Shown here in pieces: positions 1 to 8,149 of a stretch of DNA of 64,000 nt. Both the position numbers and the translations under genes were made by a program. Numbering within the stretch: position 1 is the first letter of the stretch; every line of letters starts with the position of its first letter. The stretch covers positions 38,342-102,341 of the forward strand of contig NZ_SCMX01000017.1 in assembly GCF_005503625.1 (NCBI RefSeq), written 5' to 3'. Origin of the DNA: Cupriavidus sp. 2SB. Its GTDB lineage: Bacteria > Pseudomonadota > Gammaproteobacteria > Burkholderiales > Burkholderiaceae. The notes under the pieces were generated by a model. The model did no database searches. It had not been told where the DNA came from and was given only the letters and a program-made list of their open reading frames with translations.

Positions 1-566
1 GCGACATCGCGGACGTGGCCCAGGCAGACAAGATCGTGGCCGATACCGTGGCGCGCTTCGGCCGGCTCGACATCCTGATCAACAATGCGGCGGAACAGCA
101 TCCGCAGGACGACATTGAAGACGTGACACCGGATCAGGTGGAAGCCACGTTCCGCACCAATGTCTTTGCGATGTTCCACGTCACGCGTGCCGCCATGCCC
201 CATCTGGGCAAGGGCGCATCGATCCTGAACACGACCTCGGTAACCGCCTATCGCGGTAGCGCGCATCTGCTCGACTACTCGGCGACGAAGGGCGCCATTG
301 TCGCGTTCACGCGCTCGCTGGCACTGCAGGTGGTCAAGCGCGGCATACGCGTCAACGGGGTGGCGCCGGGTCCGATCTGGACGCCGCTGATTCCCTCGAC
401 GTTCACGGCGGAGGAAGTGTCGGAGTTCGGCAGCAAGACCCCGATGGGGCGGCCCGGCCAACCCTTCGAGGTGGCGTCGGGCTATGTCTTCCTGGCCTCG
501 GATGCGGCCAGCTATATCACTGGCCAGATCCTGCACATCAACGGTGGGGAAGTGGTCAACGCATAG
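1..566 (+). CDS. SDR family oxidoreductase (5'-truncated by window edge)
   Basis: C-terminal part of a classical short-chain dehydrogenase/reductase, an NAD(P)-dependent soluble oxidoreductase. The frame is open back to base 3, so the true start lies left of the window and the dinucleotide-binding glycine motif is missing. Visible are the NNAA strand-4 motif, a catalytic YxxxK pair (Tyr codon at 276-278, Lys codon at 288-290), the PG segment after the sixth strand (VAPGPIWTPL) and the usual C-terminal ITGQ...NGG motif. The pattern is closest to the YghA-like branch of about 285 residues, often annotated as glucose/ribitol or general stress dehydrogenase. The substrate cannot be read from the sequence. 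The next gene follows after 36 bp. Confidence 0.9.
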   Translation, partial: DIADVAQADKIVADTVARFGRLDILINNAAEQHPQDDIEDVTPDQVEATFRTNVFAMFHVTRAAMPHLGKGASILNTTSVTAYRGSAHLLDYSATKGAIVAFTRSLALQVVKRGIRVNGVAPGPIWTPLIPSTFTAEEVSEFGSKTPMGRPGQPFEVASGYVFLASDAASYITGQILHINGGEVVNA

Positions 567-602
567 CGTTCAAGGTGTGAATTCAACACGGAGGAAACGA
601 TC

Positions 603-1073
603 ATGTCATCGATAGTTGCCGGGCGTTTCGCGTCCATTCCCGAGGCCGAGCAAGCGGCCCAGAAGTTGTACGACAGGGGCTTTTCGGTCTGGGATGTGTC
701 GATCATGTCGGTCGATCCCGGTGGCGCGCGCGCACCGGGCGTGCTGCTCGCCGCGCGGGCCGGCGGCGAGCGCCGGGAAGAAGTGCTGTCCGTGTTGCGC
801 GAGGGGGGCGCCGCGGATTGCGAACGCGCCAAGGGTCATTGGGAAGGCGGACGCTGGACCGATTTCGATCCAAAGCGCGCCCCCTCGCTGGTGGATGCCC
901 CGGAGGGCGAATGCTGGCCTGTGCCAGGCAAGCGCGAAACGGCGGATTCCGCCCATACGAACCATGCCGCCCCGGTCGCCAGGGAGGCCGTGGCGGAAGA
1001 CAGTACCGGTAACGAAGACCCCGGCAGCGAACTGGAGCACTACGTAGACCGCCAGGTCGCGAGCCATAACTAG
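603..1073 (+). CDS. hypothetical protein, stress-protein-like N-terminal fold
   Basis: A 156-residue soluble protein with no signal peptide or membrane segment. Residues 3-40 (VAGRFASIPEAEQAAQKLYDRGF onset) look like a beta-alpha unit in which a small protein tracks 'distance in a membrane-associated stress protein', as in YflT/DUF1269-like proteins. A second beta-alpha unit follows around residues 45-75, then a W-rich GHWEGG-W-DFDP stretch and a disordered acidic tail. A GGAGGAAACG ribosome site lies just before the ATG. The function is unknown. Position between an SDR and a ParB-like gene suggests a stationary-phase or stress set, which is inference only. Confidence 0.6.
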   Translation: MSSIVAGRFASIPEAEQAAQKLYDRGFSVWDVSIMSVDPGGARAPGVLLAARAGGERREEVLSVLREGGAADCERAKGHWEGGRWTDFDPKRAPSLVDAPEGECWPVPGKRETADSAHTNHAAPVAREAVAEDSTGNEDPGSELEHYVDRQVASHN

Positions 1074-1084
1074 TCAGGGGGCAT

Positions 1085-1699
1085 ATGTCGCGCAAGGAAA
1101 TGGCGGAACTCGATACGCTGCGTCCCACGCAGATCACGCTGGGCCTCTACCAGATGCATGAGAAGGCGGAGGTCAGCAACAAGCCGCGCAGTGACGCGGC
1201 GCGCAAGCGCTTCATGGAAAGTCATCGCATCCAGACCATCGCGGGTCCGGGCGGCGCACTCTATATCGCCGATCATCACCACTGGGCGCGTGCGTGGCTC
1301 GAACTGGGCTGGGAGTCCGCGCCCGTGGAGGTGATAACGGATCTGAGCAATCTGTCGCCCGGCAAGTTCTGGAAGCGCATGCGTGCGATGGGGCATGTGC
1401 ATCCGTATGACGAGCATGGCAAGCGGCTCGAGATCGATGCACTGCCTGCCACGCTGATGACGATGCGCGATGATCCGTATCGCAGTCTCGCGGCATTCAC
1501 GCGCAATGCCGGCGCGTATCGCAAGCCAGGCAATGCATACGGTGACTTTCGCTGGGCCGCATTCTTCCGTCGTCATGTCGAGGAAGACTTGCAGAGCATC
1601 GCAGGGTTTGCGCGGGCAATGACAATCGCCATTCCGCTGGCCCGCAGCAGCAAGGCCAGGGCGCTGCCGGGTTTTATCGGCAAGTACGTGCCGGAGTGA
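1085..1699 (+). CDS. ParB-like protein (ParBc_2-type)
   Basis: A 204-residue protein whose first 100 residues follow the ParB-like nuclease/partition fold: a short leader ending in LRPTQITLG, then an LAD/IADHHHW region (ALYIADHHHWARAW, about residues 57-70) that resembles the ParB/Srx HxxR-type box. It is much shorter than chromosomal ParB and has no helix-turn-helix or C-terminal dimer domain, so a partition role is unlikely. It fits the stand-alone ParBc_2 family of unknown function. An AGGGGG ribosome site precedes the ATG, and the gene starts 11 bp after its upstream neighbour, so the two are probably cotranscribed. Confidence 0.65.
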   Translation: MSRKEMAELDTLRPTQITLGLYQMHEKAEVSNKPRSDAARKRFMESHRIQTIAGPGGALYIADHHHWARAWLELGWESAPVEVITDLSNLSPGKFWKRMRAMGHVHPYDEHGKRLEIDALPATLMTMRDDPYRSLAAFTRNAGAYRKPGNAYGDFRWAAFFRRHVEEDLQSIAGFARAMTIAIPLARSSKARALPGFIGKYVPE

Positions 1700-1703
1700 T
1701 CGA

Positions 1704-1744
1704 TAAAAAAACACCGCCTCCGCGCATGACGCGGAGGCGGTGTT
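1704..1744 (-). terminator. rho-independent terminator after DUF3008 gene
   Basis: A 14-bp perfect stem (AACACCGCCTCCGC and its complement) around a 6-nt loop. Seven A residues lie on the low-coordinate side, which read as a T-run on the minus strand. It therefore terminates the DUF3008 transcript and may also stop read-through from the ParB-like gene, which ends 5 bp away. Confidence 0.85.
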
Positions 1745-1762
1745 GTCGTGCGCAGCACCCTG

Positions 1763-1951
1763 TCAGCTTTTGGATTTGTGCTGCGGCTTTCCCTTCTGGC
1801 TGGTACTCGCCATCTTTTTCAGTTCCGTCTCGCTCATCGACTTTGCCATCGACTTCGAGGCACCCTTGAGCGTACTGGCCTTGCGCTCGCCGCGCTTGGC
1901 GGACAACGCCGCGCCTGCGGCCATCTGCTGCGCCTTGGATTTCGCTGGCAT
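1763..1951 (-). CDS. DUF3008 family protein
   Basis: A 62-residue highly basic, Ala/Ser/Lys-rich protein with the family's typical opening MPAKSKAQQMAAGAALSAKRGE and a lysine-rich end. The start was chosen at the MPAKS methionine because AAGGAG lies seven bases upstream and the longer frame (to 2170) overlaps the neighbouring gene. DUF3008 proteins are small, probably nucleic-acid-associated and of unknown function, common in proteobacteria and often stress-induced (family knowledge). It follows the DUF3309 gene by 29 bp and is probably in the same transcript, ended by the strong hairpin downstream. Confidence 0.85.
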   Translation of the reverse strand: MPAKSKAQQMAAGAALSAKRGERKASTLKGASKSMAKSMSETELKKMASTSQKGKPQHKSKS

Positions 1952-1980
1952 CGCTGACTCCTTCGAGAAAAATTTGAGAC

Positions 1981-2139
1981 CTATATGCGACCGAGGACCA
2001 CAAGGATGACGACGATCAGGACGATAAGCCCCAGGCCACCGCTCGGGCCGTAACCCCATCCGGAGCTGTAGGGCCATGTCGGCAAGGCACCCAGCAACAG
2101 AAGAATAAGAATGATCAGAAGAATGGTACCGATGCCCAT
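1981..2139 (-). CDS. DUF3309 family small membrane protein
   Basis: A 52-residue protein made of two hydrophobic segments (residues 3-18 and 36-50). They are joined by a conserved aromatic/glycine turn, LPTWPYSSGWGYGPSGG, the hallmark of DUF3309. It probably sits in the inner membrane. The start is set by AAAGGAG eight bases before the ATG. The longer frame starting at 2184 has no support. It forms a two-gene unit with the DUF3008 gene. Its function is unknown. Confidence 0.85.
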   Translation of the reverse strand: MGIGTILLIILILLLLGALPTWPYSSGWGYGPSGGLGLIVLIVVILVVLGRI

Positions 2140-2286
2140 GTTTTGCTCCTTTATTGTGGCGCTGGCGCACGGCGGAGAATGCATGTCCGCGCGCTTTGTC
2201 CCGGTATGTTCAGGTTAGGACAGCGCCGGTGCGCATTAAGGCGGGCAGGGGCTGAAATCGGTGTAGGAATATGACGACGCCACATG

Positions 2287-2324
2287 GAAAATGCCGCAGC
2301 GCACCTTGCGGGCGTGCTGCGGCA
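2287..2324 (-). terminator. terminator of iron-ADH gene
   Basis: Nine-base inverted repeat TGCCGCAGC / GCTGCGGCA with a 15-nt loop, followed on the minus strand by TTTTCC. It lies about 30 bp past the stop of the alcohol dehydrogenase gene. Confidence 0.7.
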
Positions 2325-2353
2325 ATATGGCCGACGCGGTAAAAATAGCGGCG

Positions 2354-3511
2354 TCAGAATGCGGCGCGATAGATCGACAGGGCGTCCGCTTCGGTGACTT
2401 CGCGCGGATTGTTCACCAGCAGGCGCGTCTGCAGCATGGCGTCGCTGGCCATGCGAGGCAGGTCACTTTCCGCTACGCCCACTTCGCGCAACGTGCGCGG
2501 AATGCCGGTAGCCTCGACCAGTCCTTCGATATGCGCGATCAGTGCAGCGGTCTTGGTTTCGTCGCTGCCAGTGGTGCCGGGCAGCACCACGTCGCAAAGT
2601 TCGGCATAGCGCTTGCAGGCGGCTGGCGCGTTGAACTTCATCACGTGCGGTAGTACCAGCGCATTGGAGAGACCGTGCGCCACGTGGAAGATGCCACCGA
2701 TCGGATAGGCCAGGGCATGCACGGCGGCCACGGGTGAGTTGGCAAATGCCTGTCCCGCGAACATCGCGCCCAGCAGCATGGCTTCGCGCGCGTTGCGGTC
2801 GTGGCCATTCTCGCAGGCGAGCATCAGGTTCTGCGAAAGCAGTTGCAGGGCGCGCACCGCCAGCATGTCGGAGACCGGATTCTTCAGATGGGCGCTGGTA
2901 TAGGCTTCGATCGCATGCACCATCGCGTCGATACCGGTGGCAGCCGTGGCGCCGCGCGGCAGACCCAGTGTGAGTTCCGCATCGAGAATCGCCAGGTCGG
3001 CAAACAACTGCGGCGCGACCACGCCCATCTTGGTGGTCTCGCCCGTGGTGACGATCGATACCGCCGTGACTTCGGAACCGGTCCCGGCAGTGGTCGGCAT
3101 CTGCACGAGCGGCAGCCGCGTGCCGGTGACCTTCTTCACACCGTACATGTCCTTGAGCGATTGCGTGGCCGGCAGCAGCACGGCAATCAGCTTGGCCACG
3201 TCCATCGACGATCCCCCGCCCAGCCCCAGCACCACCTCTGCATGGGCAGCGCGCGCGCGCTCGGTGGCTTCGAGCACCACGTGTTCGGGCGGGTCCGCGA
3301 TGACATCGTCGATCACGGTGACTTCCCACGCATGCTTGCCGAGGTCATCGAGTGCAGGGGCCAGCAGGCCGCTCTTCGCGAGAAAGCCGTCGGTGACCAC
3401 GCAGAGGCGACGCGCCTGCGGAAAGGATTCGCGCAGCAGCGCGCCAAGCCGGCGCGCCGCGCCGAATTCGACGATCACGGTTGGCGCGGTCTGGAAACGG
3501 AAGGGGTTCAT
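2354..3511 (-). CDS. iron-containing alcohol dehydrogenase (probable 4-hydroxybutyrate type)
   Basis: A 385-residue type III (Fe-dependent) alcohol dehydrogenase. The NAD-binding GGGSSMD motif is at residues 98-104 and the PTTAGTGSE motif at 139-147. Probable metal ligands are D195, H199, H265 and H279, in GIDAMVH, VHALAYP and HVAHG. The length is normal. It starts 27 bp after the end of the gabD-like gene on the same strand, so the two are probably cotranscribed. Pairing with succinate-semialdehyde dehydrogenase suggests oxidation of 4-hydroxybutyrate to succinate semialdehyde. Other primary alcohols or maleylacetate-like substrates cannot be excluded from sequence alone. Confidence 0.9.
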   Translation of the reverse strand: MNPFRFQTAPTVIVEFGAARRLGALLRESFPQARRLCVVTDGFLAKSGLLAPALDDLGKHAWEVTVIDDVIADPPEHVVLEATERARAAHAEVVLGLGGGSSMDVAKLIAVLLPATQSLKDMYGVKKVTGTRLPLVQMPTTAGTGSEVTAVSIVTTGETTKMGVVAPQLFADLAILDAELTLGLPRGATAATGIDAMVHAIEAYTSAHLKNPVSDMLAVRALQLLSQNLMLACENGHDRNAREAMLLGAMFAGQAFANSPVAAVHALAYPIGGIFHVAHGLSNALVLPHVMKFNAPAACKRYAELCDVVLPGTTGSDETKTAALIAHIEGLVEATGIPRTLREVGVAESDLPRMASDAMLQTRLLVNNPREVTEADALSIYRAAF

Positions 3512-3538
3512 CGATGTCTCCGGATTTCTTGGTTTCTT

Positions 3539-4987
3539 TTACATTTGCAGGCAAAGATACTTGATCTCGAGATATTCCTCGATGCCATGGCGCGAACCTT
3601 CGCGGCCGACGCCGGATTGCTTGATGCCGCCGAACGGCGCCACCTCGTTCGAGATCAGGCCCGTATTCAGGCCCACCATGCCGTATTCGAGTGCTTCACC
3701 GGTGCGCCAGGCGCGAGCGATATCGCGCGTGTAGAGGTAGGCGGCGAGTCCGAACTCGGTGGCGTTGGCGGCGGCAATCGCGTCTTCATCGCGCTGGAAA
3801 CGGAACAGCGGTGCCACCGGTCCGAAGATTTCTTCGCGCGCCACGCGCATGTCGGCGGTGGCATCGGCGATCACGGTCGGCGTGTAGAACGTGCCGCCCA
3901 GCTTGTGCGTGCCGCCGCCGGTCAGCACGCGGCCGCCCTTGGCTGTGGCGTCCTCCACGAGCGAAGCCACCTTCTTGATGGCCTTCTCTTCGATCAGCGG
4001 TCCGATCACCACGCCGTCTTCCAGCCCATTGCCCACGCGCAACTGGCCGGTGCGTTCGGCAAACTTTGCAGCGAACGCATCGTAGATGCCGTCCTGGATG
4101 TAGAAGCGATTGGCGCAGACGCAGGTCTGTCCGCCGTTGCGATACTTGGCCGCGATGGCACCTTCCACGGCAGCATCGACATCGGCATCGTCGAACACGA
4201 TGAACGGCGCATTGCCGCCGAGTTCGAGCGACAGGCGTTTGATGGTGGGCGCCGATTGCGCCATCAGGATGCGGCCCACTTCCGTGGAGCCCGTAAACGA
4301 CAGCTTGCGCACGATGGGGCTGCCGGTCAGCACCGCGCCAATGGTTTTCGAATCACCGGTCACCACTTGCAGCACGCCTGCGGGCACGCCGGCGCGATGC
4401 GCAAGTTCAGCCAGTGCAAACGCAGAGAGCGGCGTCAGCTCGGCGGGCTTGATGACAATGGCGCAGCCGGCAGCCAGTGCGGGCGCGGCCTTGCGCGTGA
4501 TCATCGCAGCCGGGAAATTCCACGGCGTGATGGCGGCGCAGACGCCTACCGGCTGGCGCAACGTGACGAGGCGCTTGTCTGCGGCAGGCGTGGCCAGCAC
4601 TTCGCCATCCACGCGCTTGGCTTCTTCCGCGAACCACTCGATAAAGCTGGCGGCATAGGCGATCTCGCCCCTGGCCTCGGCCAGCGGCTTGCCTTGCTCG
4701 CGCGTCATCAGCAGGGCGAGGTCGTCGGTGTTGGCGATCATCAGGTCGAACCAGCGGCGCAGGATCGTGGCGCGCTGCTTGCCGGTCTTCGCGGCCCATT
4801 CCTTCTGCGCGGCCTCGGCGGCAACGATGGCACGTTCGGTCTCGGCGGCGCCCAGGTCCGCGACGCGGGCGATGACCTCGCCCGTGGCCGGATCGGTCAC
4901 ATCGAACGTGGCGCCGGAGTCGGCGGCCACCCAATTGCCATCGATATAAGCCTGTTGGCGGAACAGCGAGGGGTCTTTGAGTTGCAT
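3539..4987 (-). CDS. gabD: NAD(P)-dependent succinate-semialdehyde dehydrogenase
   Basis: A 482-residue aldehyde dehydrogenase oxidising succinate semialdehyde to succinate, feeding the TCA cycle. It carries the TPWNFP motif with oxyanion-hole N157, the general base E255 in LELGGN, the nucleophile C289 in GGQTCVCANR and the EIFGPV motif near residue 385. Full-length similarity in pattern to GabD includes the neighbouring second cysteine, C291, typical of SSADH redox switches. Divergent from an IclR regulator across 165 bp that contains an inverted repeat at 5029-5044. The neighbouring iron ADH suggests the substrate arises from 4-hydroxybutyrate rather than only from GABA. Confidence 0.93.
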   Translation of the reverse strand: MQLKDPSLFRQQAYIDGNWVAADSGATFDVTDPATGEVIARVADLGAAETERAIVAAEAAQKEWAAKTGKQRATILRRWFDLMIANTDDLALLMTREQGKPLAEARGEIAYAASFIEWFAEEAKRVDGEVLATPAADKRLVTLRQPVGVCAAITPWNFPAAMITRKAAPALAAGCAIVIKPAELTPLSAFALAELAHRAGVPAGVLQVVTGDSKTIGAVLTGSPIVRKLSFTGSTEVGRILMAQSAPTIKRLSLELGGNAPFIVFDDADVDAAVEGAIAAKYRNGGQTCVCANRFYIQDGIYDAFAAKFAERTGQLRVGNGLEDGVVIGPLIEEKAIKKVASLVEDATAKGGRVLTGGGTHKLGGTFYTPTVIADATADMRVAREEIFGPVAPLFRFQRDEDAIAAANATEFGLAAYLYTRDIARAWRTGEALEYGMVGLNTGLISNEVAPFGGIKQSGVGREGSRHGIEEYLEIKYLCLQM

Positions 4988-5028
4988 GGCGGGGGTTTCC
5001 GGGTTGCGTGGAAGTTCGGGTTGCCTAT

Positions 5029-5044
5029 GTTCAATAGGTTGAAC
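5029..5044. promoter_or_regulatory. candidate IclR operator
   Basis: Perfect inverted repeat GTTCAA-TAGG-TTGAAC in the divergent promoter region between gabD and the IclR gene. Size and symmetry fit an IclR-family binding site. The assignment is inferred from position. Confidence 0.55.
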
Positions 5045-5152
5045 TAGTATTCGGTATGTGGAACGATCGTCAAATCATACGCCCATGCCGGAAAGACTGC
5101 CAGTGGGGCGTGGCCGTTCCCTCAATCTTGAATCCGTCGCTACTGCCGCCTC

Positions 5153-5950
5153 ATGCCCAAGTCCACTTACTCGCCTGACGATGCCGCACGCCCCACCTCG
5201 CCAGCGGTGGTACGCGCCGTCCAGGTGATCGACGCCATCGCCGCCGCGTCCGATCCTCTGACGCTGGCCGACCTGACGCGGCTGACCGGCGCACCCAAAA
5301 GCTCGCTGCACGGCATGTGCGACACGCTCGTCCAGCTGCAACTGCTCAAGCGGCTGCCCAATGGCGCGATGGCGCTGGGTCCGCACGTCATGGGCTGGGC
5401 CAATGCCTTCCTGTCGCAGACGCAGATCACCGGGGAGTTTCACGCGATGTGGAGCGAGACCGATGCGTTTCACGATGCCACGGTCACGTTGTCGATGCTC
5501 GACGGGACAGAGGTGGTCTATCTGGCATGCCAGAACGGCGACCGGCCGCTCGGTGTGACGTTCCGCATCGGCATGCGGCTGCCCGCGCCTTATACCGCCA
5601 CGGGCAAGGCCATCCTGAGCACGCTGCATACGGCGGATGTCCACCACATGTTTGCCCATGGCCTGCCGCCGCCGCTCACGCGCGCGAGCGTGGCCTCGGC
5701 CGCGCAGTTGATCGACGAACTCGAGCAGGTGCGCAGCGACGGCTATTCGATCGACAACGGGCAGATGAGGGAAGGCATGACGTGCTTTGGTGCGCCGGTG
5801 TTCGATGCCACGCGATCGGTGGCCGCCGGGGCCGTGGCGGTGAGTTACCTGAGCAGCGAGATCGACGCGGCTACCGGGCAGGCGATCGGGCGGCAGGTGC
5901 GCGCGCTGGCCAATCGGCTGTCGGCACGGCTGGGTGCGGCCATCCCCTGA
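5153..5950 (+). CDS. IclR family transcriptional regulator
   Basis: A 265-residue regulator. An N-terminal winged helix-turn-helix spans about residues 15-80 (RAVQVIDAIA...LTLADLTRLTGAPKSSLHG...), followed by the IclR effector domain up to residue 260, including the conserved YTATGKAILS stretch. It is divergently transcribed from the gabD-adh operon and is its probable local regulator, with a succinate-semialdehyde-related molecule as a plausible ligand (inference). The ATG at 5153 starts the only frame consistent with the family length. Confidence 0.88.
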   Translation: MPKSTYSPDDAARPTSPAVVRAVQVIDAIAAASDPLTLADLTRLTGAPKSSLHGMCDTLVQLQLLKRLPNGAMALGPHVMGWANAFLSQTQITGEFHAMWSETDAFHDATVTLSMLDGTEVVYLACQNGDRPLGVTFRIGMRLPAPYTATGKAILSTLHTADVHHMFAHGLPPPLTRASVASAAQLIDELEQVRSDGYSIDNGQMREGMTCFGAPVFDATRSVAAGAVAVSYLSSEIDAATGQAIGRQVRALANRLSARLGAAIP

Positions 5951-6004
5951 TGGGGGGAGGGCTGTGACGGGCGTGCTGTGGGGTTCCCGCGTAGACGGAT
6001 TCTT

Positions 6005-6018
6005 TTGCGCGGCATCAA
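6005..6018 (+). promoter_or_regulatory. candidate FNR/Dnr-type box upstream of ubiU
   Basis: TTGCG-CGGC-ATCAA matches the FNR/CRP-family consensus TTGAT-N4-ATCAA at eight of ten defined positions. If it worked as a class II site, transcription would start near 6053. That would favour the ubiU start codon at 6075 over the one at 6036. Confidence 0.45.
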
Positions 6019-6035
6019 TAGTACGGCTTCGTTGA

Positions 6036-7163
6036 ATGGCTAGCATCCGACAGTTCCTTTCCCGGATGCCCGCAATGACTGCAGTCACGGCCGATGCCAC
6101 CGGCCGCCTTCCAGATTCTCCTCCCGAGACGCCGTATTCCACTTCCGAACAGCGCATCATCCGGCGGCCCCAGCTTGTGGCGCCCGCCGGTTCCCTCGCC
6201 GCACTGCGCATGGCGTTGCAGCACGGCGCCGATGCCGTCTACCTGGGGCTGCGCGATGCCACCAACGCGCGCAATTTCGGTGGACTCAATTTCAGCGAAG
6301 ACGATATCCGCAAGGGCGTGGCCGAAGCCCATGCGCGTGGCGCAGAGGTGCTGTTCGCGATCAATACCTTCGCGCAGATGGGCCAGGTCGAACGCTGGCA
6401 CCACGCTGTGGATGCGGCGGCTGGACTGGGCGCCGATGCGGTGATCATGGCCGACGCCGGCCTGATTGCCTACGCCGCCAGACGGCACCCCTCGCTGCGC
6501 ATCCATCTTTCCGTGCAGGGTTCCGCTACCCATCTCGACGCCATCGCGTTGATGCGCCAGCAGTTCGGCATCCGGCGCGTGGTGCTGCCGCGCGTCTTGT
6601 CCGTGCCGCAGATCGCGAAGCTGGCGCGGCAGACCGATATGGAGCTGGAAGTGTTCGGCTTCGGCAGCCTGTGCGTGATGGCGGAGGGCCGCTGCCTGCT
6701 GTCGTCGTATGCCACCGGCGATTCGCCGAACAACAAGGGCGTCTGCTCGCCCGCGCACGCGGTGCGATGGGACGAACACGACGGCACGATGGACGCGCGC
6801 CTCTCGGGCATCCAGATCGACCGCTACGCGCCGGGTGAGCCCGCCGGCTATCCCACGCTCTGCAAGGGGCGGTTCACGGTGGAAGGCGAGCGCGGTTATG
6901 TACTGGAGGAACCCACGAGCCTGAACGCGGTGTCGCTGTTGCCGGCGCTGATCGACATGGGCATCGCCGCCATCAAGATCGAGGGTCGGCAACGCAGCCC
7001 GCGCTATGTGGCCGATGTGGTCGGTGTGCTGCGCGCCGCCATCGACGACGCCTGCCGCGATCCGAAACGCTTTTCCCCGCGCCAGGAATGGCAGGCTACG
7101 CTGGGCCGCCACGCAGAAGGCGACCAGGTGACCCAGGGGGCGTACGACAGGCCCTGGCGCTGA
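6036..7163 (+). CDS. ubiU: U32 peptidase-family protein UbiU
   Basis: UbiU of the UbiU-UbiV heterodimer, which with UbiT supports oxygen-independent ring hydroxylation in ubiquinone biosynthesis. The TIM-barrel U32 core starts at RRPQLVAPAGSLAAL (residue 43 on) and carries the LVAPAGS and GADAVYLGL motifs. Four cysteines expected to bind a [4Fe-4S] cluster are at 213, 220, 237 and 276 of this reading. The family normally begins at about residue 44, so the first 40 low-complexity residues may not be translated. ATG 6066 and 6075 are alternative starts. First gene of ubiU-ubiV-ubiT. Confidence 0.9.
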   Translation: MASIRQFLSRMPAMTAVTADATGRLPDSPPETPYSTSEQRIIRRPQLVAPAGSLAALRMALQHGADAVYLGLRDATNARNFGGLNFSEDDIRKGVAEAHARGAEVLFAINTFAQMGQVERWHHAVDAAAGLGADAVIMADAGLIAYAARRHPSLRIHLSVQGSATHLDAIALMRQQFGIRRVVLPRVLSVPQIAKLARQTDMELEVFGFGSLCVMAEGRCLLSSYATGDSPNNKGVCSPAHAVRWDEHDGTMDARLSGIQIDRYAPGEPAGYPTLCKGRFTVEGERGYVLEEPTSLNAVSLLPALIDMGIAAIKIEGRQRSPRYVADVVGVLRAAIDDACRDPKRFSPRQEWQATLGRHAEGDQVTQGAYDRPWR

Positions 7164-7216
7164 CGTCTACCGTCCCCCGTCGCGGCAACTTCTGTTCCCC
7201 ACTTTCCATCACAACC

Positions 7217-8149
7217 ATGCCCACGTCCCTCGTATTCCCACCCGAGCGCGATGACTTTCGCATTGCGCTCGGGCCCCTGCTTTACTACTGGCCGCATCGG
7301 TCGGTCCTGTCCTTTTATGCCGCTGTGGCCGATCTGCCTGTGGATCGTGTCTATCTGGGCGAGACCGTCTGCACGCGCCGCCATGAATTGCGCTTCGCCC
7401 AATGGATTGAGATTGCGCAGATGCTGCGCGAGGCGGGCAAGCAGGTGATCCTGTCCACGCCGGTGCTGGTCGAGTCCGAATCGGATATCGCCGTCATGCG
7501 CCGCGTCTGTGCGCAGGACGATTTCCTGGTGGAGGCCAATGACCTCGGCGCGGTGCGCTGCATGGAGCGCCGGCCTTTCGTCGGCGGTCCGCATCTGAAT
7601 GTCTATCACGCGGACACGCTGGCGTGGCTGGGCCAACTGGGCGCCGTGGGGTGCACGGTGCCGGTGGAGATGGACGGGCGCTCGATGTTGTCGTTGAGCG
7701 CGGCCCGCCCGGCCGGCATGACGCTGGAGGCGATGGTGTGGGGACGCATGCCGCTGGCGTTCTCGGCGCGTTGCTTCACGGCGCGCCATCATCGGCTGCG
7801 CAAGGATGCCTGTGAGTTCCGGTGCCTGGAGTATCCCGACGGCCTGGTGGCCAACACGGGCGAGGGCCAGGCATTCTTCACGCTCAATGGCATCCAGACA
7901 CAAAGCGCAACGTGCCTCGACCTGTGTGGCGAAGTCTCGAACATGGCAGCCGGGGGTATCGACTACGTGCGCGTGAGTCCGCATGCGACCGGCACATTCG
8001 AAGCCATTGCGCATCTCGACGCCATCCGGCGGGGCGATTCCATGGCGGGGCCCAGTCCCGCGATGCCGGCGGGCGCCCAGCCGAGCAACGGGTATTGGAC
8101 GGGTGCCCCGGGCATCCAGTGGATTGCGCAGGAGCACGCAGAGGCATGA
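7217..8149 (+). CDS. ubiV: U32 peptidase-family protein UbiV
   Basis: UbiV (310 residues), partner of UbiU in anaerobic ubiquinone synthesis. The start at MPTSLVF gives the normal family length, and the longer frame from 7088 would overlap ubiU. Cysteines predicted to hold the [4Fe-4S] cluster are C52 (GETVCTRRHEL) and C186, C199, C203 (ARCFTARHHRLRKDACEFRC). The typical LGPLLYYW opening and the SFYAAVADLPVDRVYLGE strand are present. It lies 53 bp after ubiU and overlaps the ubiT start by four bases (ATGA), indicating translational coupling. Confidence 0.93.
   Translation: MPTSLVFPPERDDFRIALGPLLYYWPHRSVLSFYAAVADLPVDRVYLGETVCTRRHELRFAQWIEIAQMLREAGKQVILSTPVLVESESDIAVMRRVCAQDDFLVEANDLGAVRCMERRPFVGGPHLNVYHADTLAWLGQLGAVGCTVPVEMDGRSMLSLSAARPAGMTLEAMVWGRMPLAFSARCFTARHHRLRKDACEFRCLEYPDGLVANTGEGQAFFTLNGIQTQSATCLDLCGEVSNMAAGGIDYVRVSPHATGTFEAIAHLDAIRRGDSMAGPSPAMPAGAQPSNGYWTGAPGIQWIAQEHAEA

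Noticed and set aside
2801..5047. 748-codon plus-strand frame
   Set aside because: It is antisense to the iron ADH and gabD genes, with residue content typical of GC-rich shadow frames.
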